DNA of 64,000 bases from Flectobacillus roseus (GTDB lineage Bacteria > Bacteroidota > Bacteroidia > Cytophagales > Spirosomataceae), in assembly GCF_030056665.1 (NCBI RefSeq), contig NZ_JASHIG010000013.1. The stretch is one strand, 5' to 3'. This document shows, one piece after another, positions 8,422 to 18,400 of this stretch. The notes beneath the pieces were generated by a model. That model saw only the letters and a list, made by a program, of their open reading frames with translations, searched no databases and was not told where the DNA came from. Each line of letters starts with the position of its first letter. The first letter of the stretch is position 1. The position numbers and the translations under genes were made by a program.

Positions 8422-9060
8422 TTATTTTGTGGAAATCCTCTTTACTATGGTTAAGGGCTGACAAATCACGGGGTTACATACAATAGGATTACAATTGGCT
8501 TCTGTTCCGTAGTTGCCTTTGTAGGCATTTACCATGGCTAAACCAATTGAAGGCATAAACATAGAGTTGGCAGAATTTAATACTTGTACGTCTGCTGCTC
8601 CCGATGCATCTGCAACGTTACGATACAAACGTAATGAGCCTGTACAAGTAGTTAGCTGGAATTTGAACATGGGTACATCCACGTTGGCAGTGATGCTTTG
8701 TACAGTTGGAATACCCAAAGCATAGAAATAAATATACTCGTTGGTAGCGTTGGTTTTAGATTGCTTTCCCCATACCGATGAACCAACACCGTCTTGCAGG
8801 GGTAGGGTTCCAGTCAGATTTTTGATATTGGCAAAAGTACCAATCGGCGCTACAATCGTAAATTGCATTTCTGTAATTTTGTTCAATGTCGTCGTGCTAC
8901 TATTGGTCAAATTAGCGCTAGACTTCATAGAAGCGTAAAACCAACCATCACTTTTATATTCTATTTTATAAAAAATTTGAGGGGTAGTTTGCGCTTTTAT
9001 AGAAGATACTCCCAAAAGAAGTAATAACGTCAATACTATATATTTAAACCTATTTCTCAT
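8422..9060 (-). CDS. Hypothetical secreted protein
   Basis: 212 residues from the ATG at 9060; two in-frame ATGs upstream would give 214 or 221. A signal peptide is clear (RFKYIVLTLLLLLGVSSIKAQ). The mature part is a single beta-rich domain with many Thr/Ser residues and a short Cys-containing tail (CNPIVCNPVICQPL). I do not recognise the family. Similar proteins in Bacteroidota carry cohesin-like or T9SS-associated domains, but no sorting domain can be seen. It is the most downstream gene in a same-strand group of exported proteins, with a 144-base gap before it, so it may be a separate transcript. Confidence 0.65.
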   Translation of the reverse strand: MRNRFKYIVLTLLLLLGVSSIKAQTTPQIFYKIEYKSDGWFYASMKSSANLTNSSTTTLNKITEMQFTIVAPIGTFANIKNLTGTLPLQDGVGSSVWGKQSKTNATNEYIYFYALGIPTVQSITANVDVPMFKFQLTTCTGSLRLYRNVADASGAADVQVLNSANSMFMPSIGLAMVNAYKGNYGTEANCNPIVCNPVICQPLTIVKRISTK

Positions 9061-9204
9061 ACTCATAACCAATGCAAGGATTAACACTTAGGGGGTGCTT
9101 TTTGAGTAAAACCTCAAATACTATGCCACCTCATCAATTGTATGCTAAGTGTTAAAACGCTTCCTTGCTTTATTTAGATATATTATTGAGTATAAATTCG
9201 TTGA

Positions 9205-9969
9205 CTAATCATTCTTAGCACCTGCATCTATCCATTTTTTTACAACGGTCAATTGACAATCCGTTAGCTTACCAATAGGCGGCATAGGCGAGTAACCCGT
9301 CAAGGAATTCAATGAGCCCCAAAGGCGTTTGCTATCTACATAGCTTTTTACTTGTGTATAATTTTCTAAACTCACCCCCCCCGACAAACTTCCTGTTTTG
9401 TGACATCCCACACAGTTGGTGGTTAGTAGTGGCATAATGGTTTTTGAAAAAGTAACATTTTGTGTATCGACCACCACCGCACAATTCACTTCCCTTGCCC
9501 CTTGAGTAATCCATTTGGCAATTAAATCTGTTTGTGTTTTTGATAAAGGCTGTGCGGGCGGCGGTGGCATACGCTCATTGTCAGTGCGAAGCATTACCGT
9601 GTATAACTTACTTTTGCTGGGACTACCTGCCGTTATACCTTTCATGATTTTTGTATATGAAGTTAAATCATAACCATCAGCATGCGTCTTGGTATCGTGA
9701 CAACCACTTGTTGCACAATTACTTACAAAAAAAGGTAATATCTGTGTCGTAAAACAGACTGAATCGCCTTTGGAGGCATTGCTTCCCGTAGTACCGCATT
9801 GTAAGGTGGAAGTACCCGTATTTGAGGCATTGTTTGAAGTGCCAGTAGTATCTACCGTACCCGTACTGTTGACGGAGTCAGTCGGCGATGGGTCTCCTTT
9901 GATATTTTGACAGGCAATTAACCCTCCCATAGTTATGCCTAGAATTATACTGCTTTTCAACATTTTCAT
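9205..9969 (-). CDS. Lipoprotein with two planctomycete-type cytochrome c motifs
   Basis: A 254-residue lipoprotein (lipobox LIAC, Cys20) with a Ser/Thr/Asn-rich linker (about 28-65). There are two haem-type motifs. CATSGCH (Cys85, Cys90, His91) has four residues between the cysteines, a spacing known from this group of Bacteroidota proteins. CVGCH (about 185) is the normal CxxCH. Each is followed by the G(Y/V)xLxxY and MPP(P/I) segments typical of PSCyt-like domains. It is probably an extracytoplasmic electron carrier. Its stop is two bases from the YceI start, so the two are translationally linked with the DUF5777 and Rieske genes upstream. Confidence 0.85.
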   Translation of the reverse strand: MKMLKSSIILGITMGGLIACQNIKGDPSPTDSVNSTGTVDTTGTSNNASNTGTSTLQCGTTGSNASKGDSVCFTTQILPFFVSNCATSGCHDTKTHADGYDLTSYTKIMKGITAGSPSKSKLYTVMLRTDNERMPPPPAQPLSKTQTDLIAKWITQGAREVNCAVVVDTQNVTFSKTIMPLLTTNCVGCHKTGSLSGGVSLENYTQVKSYVDSKRLWGSLNSLTGYSPMPPIGKLTDCQLTVVKKWIDAGAKND

Positions 9970-9971
9970 AA

Positions 9972-10520
9972 CTATTGAGTTTTGGGTAAAAGGATAAAAC
10001 GGTTTTTTACAGAAATAACTTCCGCAATTTTTTCAAAAACTAATTTGGGAACATCTACTTTAAAATCTGCTAGTTTGACATCAAAAGGAGCATCTACCAC
10101 AATTTTGTCAGATCCAATTTGAAGCTTTGCTTTTATCGTTTTTTCCTGTTTTACTCCGTGCATTTCCAATATACCTTTGATGTTGACTTCATAAGTTCCA
10201 CTTTTCTGAAAATCAATAACATCTATGATTTTTCCTTTGAAGCTACTCGTGGGAAATTTTTCTGTTTCCATATAATTTTCATTAAAATGCTCTTCCATTA
10301 ACTTATTGGGAAATTTGAACCCAATCACCTGAATTCGCACAGCCACATCTTTGGTAGCAGTATTTAATGCTGCCGAAACGACCTTATTATCTGCGCTGAT
10401 ATTTTCCATAGGTGTTTCAGAAAAAATCTGTGTTAGCCCTGTGGTGGTCATATATACCTGCGCTTGTGTTTTACCCACCAATCCTAGTAGGCATAAACTC
10501 ATAAGAATGATGATTCTCAT
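9972..10520 (-). CDS. YceI family protein
   Basis: A 182-residue exported protein with signal peptide (about 1-20, KTQAQ). The rest matches the YceI lipocalin-like barrel: VRIQVIGFKFPNKLMEEHFNENYMETEKFPTSSFKG in the first half and TYEVNIKGILEMHGVKQEKTIKAKL in the second. YceI proteins bind isoprenoid lipids such as quinones or amides. It overlaps the DUF5777 stop by 4 bases, so it is in one operon with that gene, the cytochrome-like lipoprotein and possibly the Rieske protein. Confidence 0.9.
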   Translation of the reverse strand: MRIIILMSLCLLGLVGKTQAQVYMTTTGLTQIFSETPMENISADNKVVSAALNTATKDVAVRIQVIGFKFPNKLMEEHFNENYMETEKFPTSSFKGKIIDVIDFQKSGTYEVNIKGILEMHGVKQEKTIKAKLQIGSDKIVVDAPFDVKLADFKVDVPKLVFEKIAEVISVKNRFILLPKTQ

Positions 10521-11431
10521 TGGTGTTGATTTTTTTGTTTATCAAAACTAAATACTCTCGAAATATTGAATCCATAAAAAATATCTCCCATGCTCCATTG
10601 ACCTGTCGTTTGTCCTATCAAGGCTCTTTCGGTCATACCTTTGGAATTGGACAAATGCAGTTGAAAAACGTGCCCACCAGTTTCTATGTCAAATCCGATG
10701 GAGAGCGCATTGGTGAATTGTGCATCTCGGCTCAAGTCAGCTTTACTAAATGCTGGTAACGTATAGTAATATTCGGCATTCAGAGAGGTTCGACGGCTCA
10801 ACTTGAAACGTCCTCCCATGCCTACGCTGTAAAGGGTATTAGCATCGGTAGGTGTTTCGGATTTGTTGCGATGTAGTACCGTTGGAGAAACCTGCAAAGA
10901 AAGTTTTTCGCCAAACTTACGAGCTACCAATAGTTGAGCGCAATAACTCTGGCGTTCGAGATTATTGAAATATTGCCTAGTGGGCATCGTGTTTTGAGTA
11001 GTAGTATAAGCCGCTACCAGTCCTGTTACAGTGACAGGGATATTTTGACTTCCCGACGATTGACGGAGTAACTTATACTTTGCATAATAATCATATACTT
11101 TTTCGTAGCTAGAGCGTCCCAAGCCAACAGTCAATCGGTCGGTAACGCCATACTCCAAGCCTAACCTGATGGTAGACTGGTCGAGACCGAATAGTTCATT
11201 AAAACCTGAATTGATAGCTCCAAATCTATGTGAAATCCTGAAATCCAGATGTTTAGCGGCAATAGTCTCGATAGAATGCCCACTTACCAAACGAGTAGAT
11301 TTGAAAGTAGCAGTGGTATAAATGGGTATATCTTTTTGCGCTTTTGAGAGTTCTGCCAGTAAGTCATCTTGCCCAAAAGACATAGCGGTGCCATAGAGCC
11401 AAAGCCCTAAAATTAAAAAGCAGCGTTTCAT
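10517..11431 (-). CDS. DUF5777 family beta-barrel protein
   Basis: 304 residues with signal peptide (about 1-20, AMSFG) and beta-barrel alternation throughout, ending in an amphipathic strand. HLDFRISHRFGAINSGFNELFGLDQSTIRLGLEYGVTDRLTVGLGRSS is the family hallmark. DUF5777 proteins are predicted outer-membrane barrels that in Bacteroidota commonly sit beside cytochrome c and YceI genes, as here. Its stop overlaps the YceI start by 4 bases. The function is unknown; co-location suggests a role in periplasmic redox chemistry or in importing a substrate for it. Confidence 0.85.
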   Translation of the reverse strand: MKRCFLILGLWLYGTAMSFGQDDLLAELSKAQKDIPIYTTATFKSTRLVSGHSIETIAAKHLDFRISHRFGAINSGFNELFGLDQSTIRLGLEYGVTDRLTVGLGRSSYEKVYDYYAKYKLLRQSSGSQNIPVTVTGLVAAYTTTQNTMPTRQYFNNLERQSYCAQLLVARKFGEKLSLQVSPTVLHRNKSETPTDANTLYSVGMGGRFKLSRRTSLNAEYYYTLPAFSKADLSRDAQFTNALSIGFDIETGGHVFQLHLSNSKGMTERALIGQTTGQWSMGDIFYGFNISRVFSFDKQKNQHQ

Positions 11432-11499
11432 ATATTTGATTTTACGTAGGTAAAAAAGATTTTTACTGTACTAAATATTAATCGGTAAATGGTATGTAA

Positions 11500-11665
11500 C
11501 AGGCTTTAAACCGTAAGCTAAAAGTTTAAATATGCTTCTTAGGAAACCATAGAAACTTTTTAGCGAGTGCCCATGGCTGATTGCCGAAAGCTCAACAATG
11601 CAATCTTATCTTAGGCAAGGACAATTCTACATTCACAATTCACCACTCACAATTCAAGATTATTC
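11500..11665. repeat. Family E hairpin repeat and CACAATTCA tract
   Basis: Outer arms GCTAAAAGTTT and AAACTTTTTAGC enclose the inner CTTCTTAGGAAAC, followed by GTGCCCATGGCTGATTGCCGAAAGCTC. Related copies are at 20081-20165 and 57297-57360. The right half holds the low-complexity ATTCACAATTCACCACTCACAATTC (11629-11655). This repeat separates the Rieske gene from the DUF5777 gene. Confidence 0.5.
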
Positions 11666-12118
11666 CTAGTTGTTGGTCACGGTAAGGATATTTCCAGCAA
11701 TACTCACTTGAAAAACTTTAATTCCAGAACGAGCGTTGCTATTGAGTCCAGCACCTGTTTTGCTAAAAGCAGCGCCATGTGCAGTGCAATAAAATTGGCT
11801 GTTCATATACACAATTTCTTTTTTACCTTCATGACTACAAGTTTGTGTTACGGCTACATATTCGGTGGCGCTAACTTTGGCAAGAACCACGTTGTTTTGG
11901 CGGATATATCCTCCTACATTTTTTAATGCTGCAGCTGCAGTTGTGGTCAAATCAATTTTAAGTAATTCGCCTGTTGGGTCTGGGGTTATGTTACTTTCAT
12001 TTTGACATGAGCTTAGTGCAGAACCAGTACAGTACACAGCAAATAGGGCAGCGCCTTTCAAGCCAAGGCTTTTCAAAAACTCATTTCTGTTGATTTTTTC
12101 AGCGTGATTAGTAGTCAT
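11666..12118 (-). CDS. Rieske [2Fe-2S] lipoprotein-like protein
   Basis: A 150-residue exported protein. A hydrophobic leader containing Cys30 and Cys38 looks like a lipoprotein or Tat-type signal (NRNEFLKSLGLKGAALF). The iron-sulfur ligands are complete: C94-x-H96 (TCSHEG) and C111-x-x-H114 (CTAHGAAF), the two Rieske boxes separated by the expected 15-residue spacing. It probably passes electrons at the periplasmic face, with the cytochrome-like and YceI genes just downstream. A 230-base gap filled with repeat sequence lies between it and the DUF5777 gene, so it may be a separate transcript. Confidence 0.9.
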   Translation of the reverse strand: MTTNHAEKINRNEFLKSLGLKGAALFAVYCTGSALSSCQNESNITPDPTGELLKIDLTTTAAAALKNVGGYIRQNNVVLAKVSATEYVAVTQTCSHEGKKEIVYMNSQFYCTAHGAAFSKTGAGLNSNARSGIKVFQVSIAGNILTVTNN

Positions 12119-12241
12119 AGTTTCTTGTGATTTTGTTTTGTTATAAGATTTAAAATGCCTTTCTATCTATATACAAGATGTATTTGCTGCAAAATGGTTG
12201 GGTAGCATGATAATTTTTTTAAATTACCATGCTAATAAACT

Positions 12242-13651
12242 TTAAAAATGCCATTTAAGCCCTATTCTTACTCCTGTGTTTTGAAGGTAAGATTGTAATG
12301 GCAAGTCCCTAACAAAGCTATTAATATTACGTTGGTAGTATGGCTCTATCCACATACTGGAGTTTCGACCTAGTTCTAGTTCAGCCCCAATGCCAAACTG
12401 ATAACTCCAATAGGGACTTGTATTACTAAAATTACGAAGCGTAGTGTAATAGTCATGCCCATCAGATTCATACACCTCAATATTCATAATTTGACTACTT
12501 GGCATATGATAGTTGATGCCTCCAATGCCATACAAACTCATATATCGCTGATTACGAGTGCCTTTGGTAAGTTTTAACGAAAATGCATTATATTTCAATG
12601 ATAAAGGTATATTGACGAAACTAACAGAGTGCTCATCTTCCATTTCTACTGAAATAGGGTTTCCAATTGCTGGCGTAGTAGTCATTTCTTCGGTAGGAAT
12701 ATTAGCAACTCCAAATACGGTTTTGTACAAATATTGCAGTTGTCCATTCACCAATTCAGGTTGAATAGACGACTTGCGAACGGTGCCAGCAAACTGAATG
12801 GTACTCAACTGAATACCAGTAGAAATCGAAACCCTAGGCGAAAGGTCGATACTTGCTCTAAAGCCCCAAGTGTAAGCCTTTTCGATGATTTCATTTCCAT
12901 AATTGAAAGCATCTGGAGTAGAGCGATATACTGTCAAATCTCCCAATTCTGGTGCATAAAATGCCGAAACCGAAAGTCGATTCTTGAGCGGAATCTTCAA
13001 TTTTGGAGGCTTTTCAGCTGGTATATTTCGTGATTTGAATGACAAATATGGTATCGTAGCTAATGGTATATGAGAGACAAATGGATTATATGGTTTTGAA
13101 CCAATTGTATTAGTAATGGTCGCTTGATGTACCACATCAGTATGTTCGATGTTATAAGGTTGACTTAAAGCAGAATCAGCAATTGTATTATTTGTTTTAA
13201 TGATAAAAGTTGAATCATACGCTAATGGGTTAAGGCTATTAGTGGATTTGTGTAATACATGACTTATCTGTGTATCATCATCTGTTTCTTGTGCATCTTT
13301 TGGAATTTTATCCAAGATATCCAAGGGCTTTTCGAGGTTTTTATACACTATTTTAGATAGCGTAATGGTATCATGAATCACTCGAGTTTGATACACCAAT
13401 TTAGTTTTTGACGGTATAAGATATTCCACCTCATTATGGGAAAAATGCTCAACAATAGAGCCCCCAAGTAATAATGTGACAATACTAGCATATACTGTTA
13501 GCCAACGGTTAATAGTTTGATATCGAAGTAGTTGTGTTTGTAATGCTACCATCCGTAGATTTTCCCAGACGGCCTTGGGAGGTGTCATCGATAGGCCATC
13601 TATTGCCGATCGAAAAACCTTTCCTATATCATTTGATTTTTGCTCGCTCAT
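12242..13651 (-). CDS. Anti-sigma-like membrane protein with C-terminal outer-membrane beta-barrel domain
   Basis: 469 residues. The N-terminal ~45 residues are cytosolic and charged (SAIDGLSMTPPKAVWENL resembles Bacteroidota anti-sigma N-termini). One transmembrane helix follows (about 48-68, YASIVTLLLGGSIV), then a Ser/Thr/Asn-rich periplasmic linker (about 70-215) and a beta-barrel domain (about 225-469) that ends in Phe, as outer-membrane proteins do. It starts three bases after the ECF sigma stop, the usual sigma/anti-sigma order. The layout implies a single chain reaching from cytoplasm to outer membrane. Function as regulator is inference. Confidence 0.75.
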   Translation of the reverse strand: MSEQKSNDIGKVFRSAIDGLSMTPPKAVWENLRMVALQTQLLRYQTINRWLTVYASIVTLLLGGSIVEHFSHNEVEYLIPSKTKLVYQTRVIHDTITLSKIVYKNLEKPLDILDKIPKDAQETDDDTQISHVLHKSTNSLNPLAYDSTFIIKTNNTIADSALSQPYNIEHTDVVHQATITNTIGSKPYNPFVSHIPLATIPYLSFKSRNIPAEKPPKLKIPLKNRLSVSAFYAPELGDLTVYRSTPDAFNYGNEIIEKAYTWGFRASIDLSPRVSISTGIQLSTIQFAGTVRKSSIQPELVNGQLQYLYKTVFGVANIPTEEMTTTPAIGNPISVEMEDEHSVSFVNIPLSLKYNAFSLKLTKGTRNQRYMSLYGIGGINYHMPSSQIMNIEVYESDGHDYYTTLRNFSNTSPYWSYQFGIGAELELGRNSSMWIEPYYQRNINSFVRDLPLQSYLQNTGVRIGLKWHF

Positions 13652-13654
13652 GGC

Positions 13655-14212
13655 TTATATATGATTGTTGTTATCGTACATCAATTTTGAAACCCATTTT
13701 TGTAAAAGTTTTTTGGCATCGTGTAAATTGGATTTGGAAGTGCCTTCTGATATGCCCAATTGTTGAGCTATCTCGTGGTGCTTTGCTCCTTCAAACTCAT
13801 AAAGGTTAAACACCAGTCGGTAGGTAGGAGGAAGCTGCTGTACCAACGACAAAAGCTCATTGGCATTGAGCTGGCTCAAAATATCTTCGGCAGACAAAGG
13901 GTGTTCTGATTCGTATTCGCTCGGAAGCTCGGCTTGGTTGCGAAGGTTTACATTTTTTCGATAAGTTTCCAATGCCAGATTTACGATAATTCGCCGAATC
14001 CAACCTTCCAAAGAGCCTTCATTTTTGAATTGATGTAAATGTTGAAACACCCGAATAAACCCTTCTTGAAGTAGGTCTTGTGCTGATTCATAGTCAGACG
14101 AATAGCGCGTACACACCACCATCATTTTAGAGGAAAATTGATGGTATAGTGTGCTAAAGGCCGTTTCATCTCCCTTTAAGCATCGTTTTATGATTTCTTC
14201 TTGTGTCTTCAA
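13655..14212 (-). CDS. ECF RNA polymerase sigma factor
   Basis: 185 residues with sigma-2 (about 10-80; DLLQEGFIRVF at about 46-56 is the core-binding region) and sigma-4 (about 125-175; LPPTYRLVFNLYEFEGAKHHEIAQQLGISEGTSKSNL). It is a sigma-70 family ECF member that directs transcription of a small regulon, probably of envelope genes. No in-frame ATG lies near the expected N-terminus; the start that gives the family-typical MKTQEEIIKRCLKGDE is a TTG. The next gene, a membrane anti-sigma/barrel protein, begins three bases after its stop. Confidence 0.92.
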   Translation of the reverse strand: MKTQEEIIKRCLKGDETAFSTLYHQFSSKMMVVCTRYSSDYESAQDLLQEGFIRVFQHLHQFKNEGSLEGWIRRIIVNLALETYRKNVNLRNQAELPSEYESEHPLSAEDILSQLNANELLSLVQQLPPTYRLVFNLYEFEGAKHHEIAQQLGISEGTSKSNLHDAKKLLQKWVSKLMYDNNNHI

Positions 14213-14529
14213 TATGTGGCTATTTTTCGTTATTATAGGACCATACGCTTATAGGAGTACCAGAACACTAACAAGATGAAAGTAAAGAGAGAATGGTTGG
14301 GTAAAAGAAAAAAATCATCTCAGAATTTGAAATGATTTGGGAAAGGATGTAAAGTGAGTATTCGTGTTGAGTTGTGAATTAGGATTGTACGAAGAATTTC
14401 CAACTATTTCAGATTGGGGATTTCTGATTTCGGAAATAGCGTAAAATACCTTTATTTTTTACAAAATATAAAAGATCGAACTTCCGAAATCCTTCGAACA
14501 ATAATGATTCACAACTCATCATTCAATAG
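14213..14529. repeat. Intergenic region with family C repeat
   Basis: Between the sigma factor and the LytTR gene. The stretch 14383-14505 (GGATTTCTGATTTCGGAAATA, then GTAAAATACCT, a TTTTTACAAAA region, and CTTCCGAAATCC) recurs inverted at 47757-47900. The two ends are complementary, so it can form a hairpin. The flanks hold CACAATTCA-like words. No ORF of substance. Confidence 0.6.
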
Positions 14530-15252
14530 TTATTTAAGTATAAGTCTATCAAATTTTTCTATAAATTCTTTTTTCTGGATTCTACTAAGGGAAAAACACG
14601 AGTTGTCAATTTCTATAAAATCTTCTTTGATATTAATCTTCTGAACAAATAGCAGATTGATAATAACGTTTCGATTGATTTTTTCAAAAGTTTTTCCTTG
14701 GATCAATGACTCATAATGTTTGAGTGACCCGTAAGTGGCGTATTTTGCTTCTTTAGTTTTGATATAGACCAAATGTCCACTGGACTCGAAATACAAAATC
14801 GAATCGATGTTGATTTTGTGTAAATAATCCCCTTGTTTCACCATAATAAATTCGGTGCTATTGCCCAGTGAATTATTTTTGGTAGTTTGAGTGACTAACT
14901 CATCGAGGATTGTTCTAACAGAAAAGGGATTAAGGGGTTTGGAAATACAATATTTTCGACAATCTATTTTTTTATATTCTTCATAATATTCTTCTGTTAA
15001 GTATGAGCTGTTGAGTATCACCCAAGCACCAGAATTGCGGACAGACGCCAGTAAATCTACACCAGTAATATCAGACGAAACATGAATATCCATGAAATAA
15101 AGTTGATAATCATTTTCTTTGATAGCGGTTAGAAAGGATTTTGGGGTGTTTACGTAAGTAGCATCTATCATCGGATAGTGCTGTAGAATAAGCTCTATGT
15201 CTAGTTGATCACTGATGGTGTCTTCTAGGATTAAGCAAGAAATAGGATTCAT
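14530..15252 (-). CDS. LytTR-type response regulator
   Basis: 240 residues. The receiver domain (about 1-125) has the acidic pair (LED at 9-11), the phospho-acceptor Asp55 (YFMDIHV) and Lys105 (SKPLNPF). The LytTR DNA-binding domain spans about 135-240 (YFESSGHLVYIKT, INRNVIINLLFV). It should be a cytoplasmic regulator activated by a histidine kinase, most likely the kinase encoded 219 bases upstream on the same strand. The receiver is complete, so it should respond to phosphorylation. Confidence 0.93.
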   Translation of the reverse strand: MNPISCLILEDTISDQLDIELILQHYPMIDATYVNTPKSFLTAIKENDYQLYFMDIHVSSDITGVDLLASVRNSGAWVILNSSYLTEEYYEEYKKIDCRKYCISKPLNPFSVRTILDELVTQTTKNNSLGNSTEFIMVKQGDYLHKINIDSILYFESSGHLVYIKTKEAKYATYGSLKHYESLIQGKTFEKINRNVIINLLFVQKINIKEDFIEIDNSCFSLSRIQKKEFIEKFDRLILK

Positions 15253-15430
15253 AAATAGACTAGTGGATTCTTAATGCGAATAATCACAAAATGTTTTTAA
15301 ATAATGGGTGTTAAAAGCTATCAAGAACAATACATACTTAGTTATGTTGGGGAATAACTGTTTTTGTGAGGTTCTTGTAAAGGCTCGTATATACATACGA
15401 GTAAACATAAACCTTGGTTTTAATAACAAT

Positions 15431-15467
15431 AAAAAAGTGTACCAGTTTTGTTTGATACACTCTTTTT
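15431..15467 (-). terminator. Terminator after the Y_Y_Y histidine kinase gene
   Basis: On the minus strand the arms AAAAAGAGTGTA and TACACTTTTTT pair around an AT-rich loop and end in a T run, five bases after the kinase stop codon at 15472. The kinase and the LytTR gene are therefore probably on separate transcripts. Confidence 0.65.
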
Positions 15468-15471
15468 AGAT

Positions 15472-18400
15472 TTATTTTTCAGGAATAATTAATCTTGTGA
15501 GATAAATATCATCTACTTTATCGTTAAAAAGCTCGATAGATTGCTTCTCTAGAATAGTTTTCAAAACACTTAATCCTATTTTCAATCCTCGTGACTCGGC
15601 TCGTGGTTGTGTGTCGGGCTCTACAAGATTGTAGCAGGTCACTTCTACGAGTTGGGTATTTCGACTAATTTTGATTTGAACAGTTGTATCGCGCTTAGCA
15701 TATTCTATGGCGTTGAATATGATATTACGCATGGCAATCACAAATAATTTTTCATCAATCTTAGCAAGAAACGATTCTGGTTCGACTACAAATGTAAGGT
15801 TTCTTACCGAGATATCATTCTGATAAGAGCGAATGATTTTGTGAATCAGACCTATCAAATCATGGTTTTGGTACACAACCGTTTCGTTTTTATTGGTCGA
15901 CTGAATCCATAAAATCAGGTTGTCGATGAGCCATAATAAATTCTCACTTCGCGACTTTGATTCGGTTCCTAACAACGAAAGTCGTTCGTATTCTTGTTTT
16001 TGAATTAGCAAATTTAGCTTGTCTGTCAGGTTATTAAAGCTAATAATTGGGTGACGTACGTCGTGTACTAATAGCTTGAGAAGCTCGTCTCTAAACTTTA
16101 AGTTTTCGTGCAAACTTACCGTTTGTCTGTCTACCAAGGCCTTCAGTTTGAGGTTGCGCATACGATAGTTATACGCATATAGTTGGAAGCCACCCCAAAT
16201 GAGTAAACCCATCAACACAGCCACCATTACCCAAAAATACCAGCGATAATACAAAGGATAAGCCCTAAAGACTTTTATGGTATGGATATTACTATTCGCA
16301 AAATTATTACAAGCAACTACCTTCAGATGAATCAGGGATTCGCCATAAGGTAGGTTATCTATTCGGAAGTTTTTGGCGACAAAAGGCGCCCAGTTTTTTT
16401 CTTCTTGTCCTACAGTATAGTAAAATTGCTTTTCGCAATCATACATATAATCATCAAAGTCGGCTTCAAGCTCTATGGAGTTTTCACTAGTTTTTAGGGT
16501 GATATTATTCCCACTAAGGACAGGAATGGTACTTACTAGTTCTTGTTTGTCAAAAATCCTAATATCACGAATCGACATAACTCCTTCTTTAGGCTGGTTG
16601 GCAAACGCTTCAGGTTTGATGATATTTACACCATTTAGTCCGCCAAAGTATAGCGTACCTTCCTCATCTTGAAAGTGCGCCAAAGTATTACATTCGTTGT
16701 TGGTTAGACCGTCTAATTCTGTGTAGATTTTAAGGAGGTTTCCGCCTTTATCAAAATGCCAAATACCTTGTTCGCTACTTGCCCAATAACCATTTTGGGT
16801 TTCGTAACAAGACAAAAATTTTACTTTAGCAAAGTGCTTATCTTGGATAAACTGTCGCACTTTCAAAGTCGCCATATCCAGTAAAAGAATGCCCTCTTCA
16901 GTAGATAAGCTTAGCATATTGGCTTGCTTTTTATCAAAAATATTGATGTCGTAAGTAGCCTTTTTTTGTCCAACAGGATATGGGATTTGCTTTATGTCGC
17001 CATTATTGTCAAGTATATAAAGTCCTGAAGAAGAAGCAATAAATACTTTATCTTTAAGTTTCAGAAAATCATAAACCGTTGCAGAGGCAAGCTCTTGGGG
17101 CTGTTTGCCATCAAAGTAGTTGATACTTCCATTGGATTTGTCAAAATAGCCAATACCTTTTTTCTCAAAACCTAGCAATAGACCTTGCTTATACTCGGTC
17201 ATTGACCAAATTCTTGTTTCATAATTGGCAAAATATGAGCGATTGACCTTCGTAACCAAATCGGTAGTGACGAGCTGCTGTTCGCCAAACCAAAGATTTC
17301 CTTGTTTATCACGAAGAATTGAAAGGATAAAGTCGTTTTGAAGATTACTATTTAGGGTTGGCAATTTCTCAGATTTTCCTGTTCGAAGATTCACCACCTG
17401 ACGGCATTGATTAGTATTGACAATGAGGGTGTTTTTGTCCAATTTATAGATTTGACGACAAGAGTAATTATCTTGGTTGTCTTCGGGATTGGGGTTATAC
17501 AAAAGCGTATTGATGACCCCTTTTTGAATACGTACAATCACTAAACCGTTGTCGGTGCTCATGAATAAGTTACCATGACCATCGGGCGTGATATGATGAA
17601 TCGAAAAAGGGAAATCGTGTGTATAAAGGATTTCCAGATTAGCGCCTAAAAAAGAGATTTTATCGTTATTGTAAAAAATTAACGATTTGAATTTGGGCTC
17701 ATATACCAAGCCTGTCAAATAGGAATAAGAGTGATTTTTGGATGAATAAAAGCTTACATTCGTACCCAGTTTGACTACTTCCATTTGAGTACGTCCATCA
17801 AATACCGCATATAGCTCATCTGCTACAGACTGTACTGATACGCAAAATTTATTGAGAAGTTTTTCCTGAAATAAAACCTTTCCTGTGTAATTAATAAGTT
17901 GGATATTGTCGTCTTCAAGGGTGCCTTTTTCTTCACAAAAAACAATTTTGTTTTGTTTTGCATAAAGCAATTTAATGGGAGATTTTCCTATTTTCTTTTG
18001 CAAAGAAAGTTTGTTATTGTTGGCAGAATAAGAATAGATTTCACCTGTTTTTGTCCCAATCAACAGTAATCTGTTTTCGTCTGAAAGTATCGACTCGATT
18101 TGAATTGAGCTAGGAAGTTTACTTTTTGAAGGAATAAATTTTTCGTTATTATAGATATAGGTCTGACGGATGTTGAATGAATAAAACCATTCAAAGGCTT
18201 CAGAAACCCAATAATTACCCATATTGTCTTCACAAATAGTATTGAAACCTTTGGACGAAAATGCTTCAGGGTAAGAAATCGTTTTGAAAGTATTCCCTTC
18301 AAAAAATGCCATAGAATTGGCCGTAAGGATAATTTTTTTACCCTTTGAATCAATAAACGATGAATTGACATGGCGGTGACCCAAGCCGCTTGAAAATCCA

